64,000 nucleotides of DNA, taken from Phaeodactylibacter xiamenensis (lineage in GTDB: Bacteria > Bacteroidota > Bacteroidia > Chitinophagales > Saprospiraceae). The stretch spans positions 62,001 through 126,000 of the forward strand of contig NZ_JPOS01000012.1 in the NCBI RefSeq assembly GCF_000759025.1. The letters run 5' to 3'. Below the pieces are notes generated by a model. It was not told where the DNA came from, did not search any database, and worked only from the letters and a program-made list of their open reading frames with translations. The stretch's first letter is position 1. Every line of letters starts with the position of its first letter. The position numbers and the translations under genes are program-made. This document shows, piece by piece, positions 56,498 to 64,000 of this stretch.

Positions 56498-57589
56498 ATG
56501 TCTGCCAACGCTGCTATCCGACTACAAGCTGAAGACGCCTACGCTGAGGAGCTCAAAGCCCTGCAAGCTGCCGACGACCGCCCCCGCCCTACCAACTGGA
56601 ACCTTTCGCCCTGGGCGGTGATGATCTACCTCATGGGTGGAGAGCTGGAAGATGGCACCAGAATTTCGCCGAAGTATTTTGGCAACCGCCGCCTGATCGA
56701 AGTTGCGGTAGCTACCCTGGCCACCGACCGGGCGCTGCTGCTCACGGGCATCCCGGGTACTGCTAAAACCTGGGTATCCGAGCACCTGGCCGCAGCGATC
56801 AGTGGCAACTCCAAACGCCTGGTACAGGGCACCGCCGGCATGGCAGAGGAATCCCTGCGCTATGGCTGGAATTACGCCCGCCTGCTGTCTGAGGGCCCTT
56901 CAGAAAAAGCCATGGTACCCAGCCCGGTTATGGTAGCTATGCAGGAAGGCCGTATTGCCCGGGTGGAGGAACTGACCCGCATCCCCAGCGATGTGCAGGA
57001 TGCGCTTATTACTATCTTATCCGAAAAGGCGCTGCCCATTCCGGAACTCAACTCAGAGGTACGGGCACAGCGGGGCTTCAACCTGATTGCCACAGCCAAC
57101 GACCGCGACCGGGGCGTTAACGAGCTATCCAGTGCCTTGCGCCGCCGTTTTAATACAGTAAGCATGCCCCTGCCGGCCACCCTGGAAGAGGAAGTAGAAA
57201 TCGTCCGGCAACGGGTAGCGCAAATCGGCAGCACCCTCGAATTACCGCCACAAGCGGCCCCGGTAGAGGAAATCAGGCGCCTGGTCACCATCTTCCGGGA
57301 GCTGCGCAATGGCAAAACCGAAGACAGCCGGCGCAAGCTCAAAGTCCCCTCCAGCACACTGAGCACAGCGGAAGCTATATCGGTCATCAATAGCGGGCAG
57401 GCGCTGGCTGTGCATTTTGGCGAAGGGGAAATCCGGGCGGAGGACATTGCCGGCAGTTTGCTGGGTGCAATTGTTAAAGACCCGGTGCAGGACCTGGCCG
57501 CATGGGAAGAGTACCTGGAGACGGTCGTAAAGGAACGCAAGGGCTGGGGAAACTTGTACGAGGCAAGCAGAGGGCTGTTGGGAAAATAG
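56498..57589 (+). CDS. MoxR-type AAA ATPase
   Basis: A 363-residue ATPase. GIPGTAKTW (about residues 84-92) is Walker A; the Walker B and following helix lie in RIARVEELTRIPSDVQDALITILSEK (pieces), where the usual GHVLFLDEV is replaced by a less acidic VEEL; ATANDRDRGVNELSSALRRRF (pieces) carries sensor 1 and the arginine finger. MoxR ATPases usually remodel a partner bearing a VWA domain. No VWA protein is adjacent. Coupled to the DUF5691 gene by a 3-bp gap. Confidence 0.87.
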   Translation: MSANAAIRLQAEDAYAEELKALQAADDRPRPTNWNLSPWAVMIYLMGGELEDGTRISPKYFGNRRLIEVAVATLATDRALLLTGIPGTAKTWVSEHLAAAISGNSKRLVQGTAGMAEESLRYGWNYARLLSEGPSEKAMVPSPVMVAMQEGRIARVEELTRIPSDVQDALITILSEKALPIPELNSEVRAQRGFNLIATANDRDRGVNELSSALRRRFNTVSMPLPATLEEEVEIVRQRVAQIGSTLELPPQAAPVEEIRRLVTIFRELRNGKTEDSRRKLKVPSSTLSTAEAISVINSGQALAVHFGEGEIRAEDIAGSLLGAIVKDPVQDLAAWEEYLETVVKERKGWGNLYEASRGLLGK

Positions 57590-57725
57590 AAAATGATACC
57601 TAAAGTGCCCGATTTTCGGATATTCAATATGCTCTTTCAATATCCCCTTTGAAATTTCCGTGCGATATTTAGACTGTTTTTCAGGCACTTACAAAAGCAC
57701 CTTTGCGATTTTTTTATCAAAAGCC

Positions 57726-57816
57726 TTGTTTATTGGATTAAAGAGCGCTACCTTTGCACCTGCCTTTTCAGAGGCAGCCCGATCAAGGCGAAACAATTAA
57801 GAAAAACAGGTGCAAA
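57726..57816 (+). promoter_or_regulatory. Candidate promoter and inverted repeats upstream of rplM
   Basis: TTG (57726-57728), a 20-nt gap and TACCTTTG (57749-57756) match the Bacteroidota promoter consensus. A perfect 10-bp inverted repeat TTTGCACCTG (57753-57762) / CAGGTGCAAA (57807-57816) has its left arm over the -7 box, and a hairpin CTGCCT/AGGCAG lies at 57760-57765/57772-57777. The leader to the GTG start of rplM is about 130 nt, long enough for autogenous control. Confidence 0.55.
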
Positions 57817-57894
57817 AAGAAGGTGCATAACTTCGCTCGCATCGCTCCATTTCCTCCTGATTTTCTATTGATCAACAATTAAATTATTTGAAAA

Positions 57895-58338
57895 GTGGAT
57901 ACGCTAAGTTATAAAACGCAATCTGCAAAAAAAGAGACAGTAGAACGCAAGTGGCACATCATCGACGCTGAAGGCGAAGTGGTTGGCCGTATGTGTACCA
58001 AAATTGCTTCTGTTCTCCGTGGGAAGCATAAGCCTTCCTACACGCCACACGTAGATACGGGCGATTACGTCATTGTTGTCAACGCAGGCAAAGTCCGGTT
58101 TACCGGCAATAAGCTGGACCAAAAGGAATACCAGCGCTACTCCGGTTACCCCGGCGGCCAGAAGTCCCGCACAGCTAAGGAAATGCTGGACAAGAAGCCA
58201 ATTGGTATAGTGGAAGCTGCCGTACGTGGCATGCTGCCCAAGAACCGCCTGGGCCGTGCGATGTTCAAGAAGCTTTTCGTTTATGAAGGCGCTGAGCACC
58301 CACACGAGGCACAGAAGCCGGAAAAACTGGAACTTTAA
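57895..58338 (+). CDS. rplM: 50S ribosomal protein L13
   Basis: A 147-residue protein starting at [48 protein letters not shown] (pieces) and the [29 protein letters not shown] end (pieces) are canonical L13. First gene of the rplM-rpsI-rpsB-tsf operon. Confidence 0.97.
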   Translation: MDTLSYKTQSAKKETVERKWHIIDAEGEVVGRMCTKIASVLRGKHKPSYTPHVDTGDYVIVVNAGKVRFTGNKLDQKEYQRYSGYPGGQKSRTAKEMLDKKPIGIVEAAVRGMLPKNRLGRAMFKKLFVYEGAEHPHEAQKPEKLEL

Positions 58339-58368
58339 TTTTAAAAAAGCAGGACAATCTCGATAAAT

Positions 58369-58755
58369 ATGGAAATGATCAATGCCATTGGGAGAAGAAA
58401 AGCGTCTGTAGCCCGTGTTTACCTCAAGAAAGGTGAAGGCAAAATCGTTATCAACGGTAAGGACTACAAAGAGTACTTCCCTCAAAATCACATCCAATAT
58501 AACCTTACGGATCCTTTTCAGACCGTAGAAGTGGAGAACATCTACGACCTGAAGATCAACGTAAATGGCGGTGGCTACAAAGGTCAGGCCGAAGCGATTC
58601 GTATGGGCATCGCCCGTGCGCTCGTCAAACTGAACGAAGACTTCCGCAAGCCGCTGAAGGACAAAAAGTATCTTACCCGTGACTCCCGCGTTGTTGAACG
58701 TAAGAAGTACGGTAAGCCTAAGGCACGTAAGAGCTTCCAGTTCAGCAAGCGTTAA
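58369..58755 (+). CDS. rpsI: 30S ribosomal protein S9
   Basis: A 128-residue protein; NAIGRRKASVARVYLKKGEG at the start and the basic C-terminal tail KKYGKPKARKSFQFSKR, which reaches the P site tRNA, are diagnostic. It follows rplM by 30 bp. Confidence 0.97.
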   Translation: MEMINAIGRRKASVARVYLKKGEGKIVINGKDYKEYFPQNHIQYNLTDPFQTVEVENIYDLKINVNGGGYKGQAEAIRMGIARALVKLNEDFRKPLKDKKYLTRDSRVVERKKYGKPKARKSFQFSKR

Positions 58756-58830
58756 TTTTCGTTATTCAGTATTCGTGGCGGGCTGTCTGCGTACGGCTCG
58801 CTTCCAAATTCAAACTTTAGCAAAAAGAAA

Positions 58831-59556
58831 ATGGAAAAGCCCACCTATAAAGATTTGTTGGATGCAGGTGTGCACTTTGGCCACCTCAAGAGAAAGTGGA
58901 ACCCCAAGATGGCACCTAATATCTTCATGGAGCGCAAAGGGATTCACATCATTGACCTGAACCGCACCCTGGATAGCCTGGAGCGCGCTGGTAATGCCGC
59001 CCGCCAAATGGCGAAGTCTGGTAAGAAGATCATGTTCGTTGCGACCAAGAAGCAGGCCCGCGAAATCGTTGCCAATGCAGCGCGCGAAGTCGGCATGCCT
59101 TTCGTGACTGACCGCTGGCTTGGTGGTATGATGACCAACTTCTCCACGATCCGCCGTTCGATCAAGAAGATGAACAACATCGACCGCATGTTCCAGGATG
59201 GTACACTGGATAATGTAACCAAGAAGGAGCGCCTTACCCTGACCCGCGAGCGCAACAAGCTGGAGCGCGTACTCGGTGGTATCGCAAACCTGAACCGCCT
59301 GCCTTCTGCGGTATTCATCGTGGATATCCACCACGAGCATATCGCTGTAGCAGAGTCGCACAAGCTGGGACTGAAAACTTTCGGTATGGTGGACACCAAC
59401 TCTGATCCTTCTCAGGTTGATTATGCTATCCCTGCCAATGATGATGCATCCAAGTCGATTGCCATCATCACCAACTACATGGCGGAGTGCATCCGTCAGG
59501 GCCTGAAAGACAGAGAGTCTGTCAAATCAGAAAAGGAAGCAACTGCGAAAGGCTAA
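58831..59556 (+). CDS. rpsB: 30S ribosomal protein S2
   Basis: A 241-residue protein; LLDAGVHFGHLKRKWNPKM, RWLGGMMTNFSTI and NSDPSQVDYAIPANDDASKSI (pieces) are S2 signatures. It is in the translation operon between rpsI and tsf. Confidence 0.97.
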   Translation: MEKPTYKDLLDAGVHFGHLKRKWNPKMAPNIFMERKGIHIIDLNRTLDSLERAGNAARQMAKSGKKIMFVATKKQAREIVANAAREVGMPFVTDRWLGGMMTNFSTIRRSIKKMNNIDRMFQDGTLDNVTKKERLTLTRERNKLERVLGGIANLNRLPSAVFIVDIHHEHIAVAESHKLGLKTFGMVDTNSDPSQVDYAIPANDDASKSIAIITNYMAECIRQGLKDRESVKSEKEATAKG

Positions 59557-59607
59557 GCTGCCGCGGTTCCTGGATTTTATTACCACACCATTACAATACA
59601 AGATATA

Positions 59608-60441
59608 ATGAGTGCAAACATTTCTGCTGCCGATGTCAAAAAACTGCGCGAAATGACCGGCGCAGGTATGATGGACTGCAAAAAAGCGCTTAAAGAGGCT
59701 GAAGGCGATTTCGAAAAAGCCGTCGAGGTACTTCGTAAGAAAGGCCAAAAGGTATCTGCCAAGCGTGCAGACCGTGATGCCAACGAAGGCGTTGTTGTTG
59801 CCCTGGTTTCTGATGATAAGACCAAAGGTGTTATCGTTAAGCTGAGCTGTGAAACTGACTTCGTAGCTAAAGGCGACGAGTTCATCGGCTTCACCAACAA
59901 AGCTGCCGAACTGGCACTGCAGCATTTCCCTGATACACTGGAAGACCTGCTCAAGGTTGACATGAATGGTCTTTCTCTGGGCGATCGCGTTACCGAGCTG
60001 GTTGGTAAGATCAATGAGAAGATTGAACTTGATACCTACGAAAAACTGGAAGCAACTATGATTAGCCCGTACATCCACATGGGCAACAAAGCTGCTGTTC
60101 TTGTAGGCATGAACAAAGCAAGCGATGACATCTACGATGGTGGCCGCGACGTAGCTATGCAGGTAGCTGCCATGAAGCCGGTTGCAGTAGATAAGGATGG
60201 CGTCGACCAGTCTATCATCGACAAGGAGATCGAAATTGGTAAGGAGCAGGCGCGCCAGGAAGGCAAGCCTGAGCAAATTATCGAGAAGATCGCTATGGGT
60301 AAGCTCAACAAATTCTTCAAGGAAAACACCCTGCTGAATCAGCAGTTTGTTAAGGACAGCAACGAAACTGTGGCTTCCTTCCTGAAGAAGTTTGATAAGG
60401 AACTGACGGTTACAGACTTTAAGCATGTAACCCTCGGATAA
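59608..60441 (+). CDS. tsf: Elongation factor Ts
   Basis: A 277-residue guanine-nucleotide exchange factor for EF-Tu. The N-terminal UBA-like part has KKLREMTGAGMMDCKKALKE and VEVLRKKG; the core has VKLSCETDFVAKGDEF and HMGNKAAVLVGM. The C-terminal QQFVKDSNETVASFL is complete. It is followed by a strong terminator. Confidence 0.97.
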   Translation: MSANISAADVKKLREMTGAGMMDCKKALKEAEGDFEKAVEVLRKKGQKVSAKRADRDANEGVVVALVSDDKTKGVIVKLSCETDFVAKGDEFIGFTNKAAELALQHFPDTLEDLLKVDMNGLSLGDRVTELVGKINEKIELDTYEKLEATMISPYIHMGNKAAVLVGMNKASDDIYDGGRDVAMQVAAMKPVAVDKDGVDQSIIDKEIEIGKEQARQEGKPEQIIEKIAMGKLNKFFKENTLLNQQFVKDSNETVASFLKKFDKELTVTDFKHVTLG

Positions 60442-60449
60442 AATTTTCG

Positions 60450-60479
60450 AAAGGCGGATTAGTTATCTAATCCGCCTTT
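60450..60479 (+). terminator. Rho-independent terminator of the translation operon
   Basis: A 12-bp perfect stem AAAGGCGGATTA (60450-60461) with 60468-60479, loop GTTATC, followed by TTTTA. It separates tsf from pyrH, which are often cotranscribed in other phyla. Confidence 0.92.
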
Positions 60480-60590
60480 TTTTATATCATTGGCCCGCAA
60501 AGGTCTGCTATGCACCATGCGTATCAGGCCTTCGTAGGATTACAGCAGTTTGCTGCGACTTTAAGCTTCAACCTCAAACAACTGGGAAAT

Positions 60591-61307
60591 ATGGCACAGC
60601 TCAAGTATAACAGAATTCTGCTCAAATTGAGCGGGGAGTCCCTGATGGGCGATCAGGGCTTCGGTATTGATTCCAAAATGCTTTCGCACTACGCTGAGCA
60701 GGTAAAAGAACTCCTTGAGCTGGGCGTGCAGGTTGCGATCGTTATCGGTGGCGGCAACATCTACCGTGGGCTACAGGCCAATGAGTCAGGCATTGAGCGG
60801 GTGCAAGGGGACTACATGGGCATGATGGCGACTGTAATTAATGGCATGGCGCTCCAAAGCGCCCTGGAAACGGTGGGTGTTTACACCCGGTTGATTTCTG
60901 CTATTGAAATGAAGCAGATTGCTGAGCCCTACATCCGCCGCCGGGCTATCCGCCACCTCGAAAAAGGCAGGGTCGTGATCTTTTCTGCCGGTACAGGCAG
61001 TCCTTATTTTACCACGGATTCTGCAGCCGCACTGCGCGCCAATGAAATCAATGCAGACGTCATTCTGAAAGGCACACGTGTGGATGGTATCTATAACGCC
61101 GACCCGGAAAAGGACGCCACCGCCACCAAATTTGACAACCTCACTTTCGCCAAGGTAATCAGCATGGGGCTGAGTGTGATGGATATGACTGCCTTTACCC
61201 TTTGCCGGGAGAACAACCTGCCGATCATCGTATTCGACATCAATACCAAAAGCAACCTCAAGGATATCGTAGAGGGCAAGCCTATTGGCACTCTTGTTGA
61301 GGGGTAG
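60591..61307 (+). CDS. pyrH: UMP kinase
   Basis: A protein of 238 residues from the ATG at 60591 ([20 protein letters not shown]); an in-frame ATG at 60510 would add 27 residues. [11 protein letters not shown] is the nucleotide-binding loop, and [18 protein letters not shown] and [16 protein letters not shown] (pieces) are family blocks. It phosphorylates UMP to UDP and is a hexamer. The usual neighbour frr is absent; a convergent metalloprotease gene begins 4 bp after the stop. Confidence 0.95.
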   Translation: MAQLKYNRILLKLSGESLMGDQGFGIDSKMLSHYAEQVKELLELGVQVAIVIGGGNIYRGLQANESGIERVQGDYMGMMATVINGMALQSALETVGVYTRLISAIEMKQIAEPYIRRRAIRHLEKGRVVIFSAGTGSPYFTTDSAAALRANEINADVILKGTRVDGIYNADPEKDATATKFDNLTFAKVISMGLSVMDMTAFTLCRENNLPIIVFDINTKSNLKDIVEGKPIGTLVEG

Positions 61308-61311
61308 GCCG

Positions 61312-63732
61312 CTACTGCCCGCACCCTATAGGCGAGCCATCCGGCAATCGTGGTGCCTTGGGCAATTGATATGCCGATGGCGCCTCCCGAAATTTCTGTA
61401 TCTCACCCAACATATAGCTTAGGTGAGCCCGTTCTTCCCGTTCGGGCCGGTCAGACAGCTGCTTTTCAAAGCCCCGCTCGAAAGCATCAACCTGATAGCG
61501 GGCGGCACCTGCCACCTGCGGCGCAACTTGGTCATCCCCTGCTAATCTCAATAAGTGCAACATGAGCCGCTTTTGACCTACCCTTGAAATAGCGCGTTCT
61601 GACGAGGTGTAAGCGTCGTCCATCGTTTTCCACAAGGCTTCAACGAAACGGTCAAGGTGAATGCTCTGCAAGTCACCCTGTGCCTCCTGATTGACCATCC
61701 GGGCAAGCCGCTGTGGGTGCAGCATCAGGCCAAGGGTATAATCAATTGCGGATGCTGCGGCTGCCATAGGATCAAAAACAGTACCGGTATAAGGCTCAAA
61801 ATATTCTCTTCCCCGGCTGTACCCCATCGGCTGTGGAGGTATCAGACCGAGAATCTCAGCCGGTATAATCAGCTCACTTGGCTTTACCGTTCTTAATAGT
61901 GCGGTCATGGCGGCACTTTGTTCCGGCTCCGGCACAGGGCGGATAACCGGCTGACCGTCTCCCCGAAGTGCATAGGTGTAGTAATATCCGCCCAAAAGCT
62001 TACTACAGGCTGCTACCTGATACCGATGCGACAAATAAAGTGGCGTCAGTACCCGTTCCAGCGTGGACATAGGCTGCCCCTCCGGAATGTTTGCCTCCCC
62101 AAAGCGGCTCAGGGCCTCCCGCCGTAAATCCATAATGCGGTTGAGCTCCTGTGGTGCGGAAGTACCATTATCCCACAAATGAGCCAGTGGATGAGCTGTG
62201 CCGTCCGACCGCGCGCCATCGTCTGAAATGTAGTGCAGCCCTGCTTCAACACCCTCCATCAGAATGGTATTAAGGGCCTCCTTAACATTTGTTTCTTTTG
62301 AGAACTCCGTATACCCGTACCGGATCGCCAGTTTGTCCCAGTCACCGATGCCCGTATCGTAGGCTTTTGAGAAATCAACAGCCCCATCTTGCCCCAATTG
62401 TAAGAGCGGGTGCGGATAATCCATCACTGAGGCACGGTTCTTCATACTCGCAGCAAAATTATGCGCCAGCCCAAGCGTATGCCCTACTTCGTGGGCAGAA
62501 AGCTGCCTGAGCCGGGCCAGGGCCATTTCCTTTAGCCTTGGGTCAGCTACTTCTCCGGCCTCGTAGGCTTCTACCAGCCCCTGCGCGATCAGGAAGTCCT
62601 GCCGTACCCGGAGAGACCCCAAAAGTACATGCCCTTTTAGGATTTCTCCGGTGCGTGGGTCGGCTACAGTAGTGCCATAGGACCAGCCCCGGGTGCTACG
62701 GTGTACCCAGTTGATGATGTTGTAGCGTACATCCATAGGGTCTGCCCCTTCCGGCAAAACTTTGACCTGGAAGGCATCAATAAAACCTGCCGCCTCGAAT
62801 GCTTCGTTCCACCAGCCGGCCCCTTCCAGCAGTGCAGACCGGATAGGCTCAGGTACTCCTGGATCAAGGTAGTAAATGACAGGCTCTACCGGCCGGCTGC
62901 GCTTGGCTTCCGGATTGGCTTTCTCTAAGCGGTGCCGGTAGATCAGCCGCTGCGTCAGAGGCGCATCAATAGGAGCAGCGTAGTCCTGAAAAGTCAGGGG
63001 AAAATAGCCCGAGCGCGGATCATAGGAACGTGGCTCGAATTCATCGTCCGGCAATTGGACAAGAGAATGGTGCATGCGTACCGAAAAGGAAGCAGGCGTA
63101 GGAGCAACCGATTTGAGCTCCTGCCCGTGAGGTGTACCTGTGAAAGTAAGCAAGGCTTCGAACTCCGTATTCTCTGGGAAGCTTCTGGTCCGGTCCAGCC
63201 AGAGAATGCTGCGCTCCTCATCGAGTTTAAAGTCTCCTTGCTTGTGTTCCTTTAAACGCTCTGCAACACCATGGGCATCGCGTATCAGAAAGGGCGTCCA
63301 GTCAATCAGCACTTTCCCATTTTCCTCCGCCTCGACTTTAAAGCCCCACAGCACAGACTGGGCAAATGCTTCTTCCACAGATTGGCGCTCCGGGAGGTTT
63401 TGAGTACGGGCACGAAACTTCAGGTTGGGCTCCTGCAGCAAGACCTTCCGCCCTTCCCGGATAAACCGGACCACTCTTGTATCCCCGAGTTGGTTGCGGT
63501 CAAGACCAATGTCATTAGAACCCAACCCGGCGGTCAGGCTGTTGATATAAAGTACCTCTTCGCCCAGTTGCTCCACTTCCAGCCAGATTTTGCCGGTCTC
63601 TTTATCGTAGTAATAGGTAAAAAAACCACTCCCGGGCTGAAGCCCTTTTGTCTTTTCCGTAATTGTGGGTAGTTGAGCATGCAGCAACATAGTCCAGCCC
63701 ATCAGGACAACGGGCAGCAGGTATTTTCTCAT
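61312..63732 (-). CDS. Secreted zinc-dependent metalloprotease (DUF5117/DUF4953 type)
   Basis: A protein of 806 residues from the ATG at 63730-63732 with signal peptide (YLLPVVLMGWTMLLHAQ); an upstream ATG at 63783 adds 17 residues. The N-terminal part (GFFTYYYDKETGKIWLEV, LYINSLTAGLGSNDIGLDRNQLG in pieces) is the DUF5117 domain. The metzincin motif HEVGHTLGLAHNF (about residues 413-425) binds zinc through three His, with the Met-turn in NRASVMDYPHP. It should degrade proteins outside the cytoplasm. No T9SS tail. It is divergent from the TMEM220 gene. Confidence 0.9.
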   Translation of the reverse strand: MRKYLLPVVLMGWTMLLHAQLPTITEKTKGLQPGSGFFTYYYDKETGKIWLEVEQLGEEVLYINSLTAGLGSNDIGLDRNQLGDTRVVRFIREGRKVLLQEPNLKFRARTQNLPERQSVEEAFAQSVLWGFKVEAEENGKVLIDWTPFLIRDAHGVAERLKEHKQGDFKLDEERSILWLDRTRSFPENTEFEALLTFTGTPHGQELKSVAPTPASFSVRMHHSLVQLPDDEFEPRSYDPRSGYFPLTFQDYAAPIDAPLTQRLIYRHRLEKANPEAKRSRPVEPVIYYLDPGVPEPIRSALLEGAGWWNEAFEAAGFIDAFQVKVLPEGADPMDVRYNIINWVHRSTRGWSYGTTVADPRTGEILKGHVLLGSLRVRQDFLIAQGLVEAYEAGEVADPRLKEMALARLRQLSAHEVGHTLGLAHNFAASMKNRASVMDYPHPLLQLGQDGAVDFSKAYDTGIGDWDKLAIRYGYTEFSKETNVKEALNTILMEGVEAGLHYISDDGARSDGTAHPLAHLWDNGTSAPQELNRIMDLRREALSRFGEANIPEGQPMSTLERVLTPLYLSHRYQVAACSKLLGGYYYTYALRGDGQPVIRPVPEPEQSAAMTALLRTVKPSELIIPAEILGLIPPQPMGYSRGREYFEPYTGTVFDPMAAAASAIDYTLGLMLHPQRLARMVNQEAQGDLQSIHLDRFVEALWKTMDDAYTSSERAISRVGQKRLMLHLLRLAGDDQVAPQVAGAARYQVDAFERGFEKQLSDRPEREERAHLSYMLGEIQKFREAPSAYQLPKAPRLPDGSPIGCGQ

Positions 63733-63794
63733 CGCCTTTTTTCTTAAAAGTAGAGAAAAATTCAGAACTTGACGGAGAACCAAAGTCCTCTGAC

Positions 63795-64000
63795 ATGAAA
63801 TATGGCCATTTGATCGCAGCGGCTTTATTTGCGCTATTTGCCTATTTCCAGCTTAATGATCCGGATCCCTGGAGCTGGGTTGCCCTTTACCTGAGTGTCA
63901 GTGCCGTAGCCCTGCTTGCCTTTTTCCGGCAATCCTTCCGGTGGCTCGCTATTGCGGGGCTCGTAGTCATTACCATTTGGGGCATACAATTGTTCCCCGC
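63795..64000 (+). CDS. TMEM220-family membrane protein, 3' end beyond the window
   Basis: An open frame from the ATG at 63795 runs to the right edge (68 codons). FAYFQLNDPDPWSWVALY matches the TMEM220 family opening (FQLNDPD.W.WV), and three hydrophobic segments are visible. Function of this small membrane family is unknown. Its promoter shares a 62-bp divergent gap with the metalloprotease gene. Confidence 0.8.
   Translation, partial: MKYGHLIAAALFALFAYFQLNDPDPWSWVALYLSVSAVALLAFFRQSFRWLAIAGLVVITIWGIQLFP

Noticed and set aside
56872-57627. 251-codon minus-strand frame antisense to the MoxR ATPase
   Set aside because: Ser/Arg-rich shadow of a conserved ATPase.
59527-60426. 299-codon minus-strand frame antisense to tsf
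   Set aside because: tsf is unmistakable on the plus strand; the antisense frame is explained by its codon usage.

Overview
The window is a stretch of bacterial chromosome from a member of the phylum Bacteroidota, most likely the Saprospiria (Lewinella/Haliscomenobacter relatives). The reasons are the type IX secretion system (T9SS) cargo tails of both type A and type B, a PorP/SprF-like outer-membrane protein, the bamD-rpoZ-coaBC-porD gene order typical of the phylum, several candidate promoters with the TAnnTTTG -7 box, and few Shine-Dalgarno-like sequences. No rRNA, tRNA or CRISPR array was found.

Layout. 1-2.5 kb: the start of an amino-acid permease that runs off the left edge, then a hydrolase/OsmC fusion. 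2.6-13.4 kb (minus strand): a surface-adhesin locus of a PorP/SprF protein, an OmpA/PD40 protein and a 2238-residue repeat protein with a type B tail, resembling sprF/sprB loci. 13.4-19.3 kb: two secreted proteins on the plus strand, a beta-helix protein behind a long structured leader and a MORN-caspase fusion, then a PLP enzyme. 19.3-27.2 kb (minus): a PD40/SPOR protein, purN, an unknown secreted protein, and the housekeeping cluster porD-coaBC-rpoZ-bamD. 27.3-32.1 kb: a DUF3137 membrane protein, a tandem universal stress protein, and a two-component pair made of a FixL-like haem-PAS histidine kinase and a receiver-Crp/Fnr fusion regulator.

32.1-37.1 kb (minus): a small beta-barrel protein and an operon of an alpha/beta hydrolase, hemW and a WG-repeat protein. 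37.1-42.1 kb: a more AT-rich stretch with two T9SS cargo proteins and a complete 1374-bp insertion sequence that splits a small helix-turn-helix gene, with intact 9-bp target duplications. 42.1-45.0 kb: a CrtA-like monooxygenase, two Skp/OmpH chaperones and murI. 45.0-52.6 kb: a T9SS protein built as two copies of (six CHRD domains plus one Ig-like domain), divergent from an ECF sigma factor and its anti-sigma factor. 52.7-64 kb: atpDC, a DUF5691-MoxR ATPase pair, the translation operon rplM-rpsI-rpsB-tsf, pyrH, a zinc metalloprotease and the start of a TMEM220-family gene.

How the parts fit. Much of the accessory content concerns the envelope and secretion: T9SS cargo, OmpA/PD40 and SPOR proteins, BamD, PorD and Skp-like chaperones. 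The two regulatory units worth attention are the predicted oxygen-sensing pair at 28.2-32.1 kb and the ECF/anti-sigma pair beside the CHRD giant. These functional links are inferences from gene order and motifs read by eye; no database search was run.
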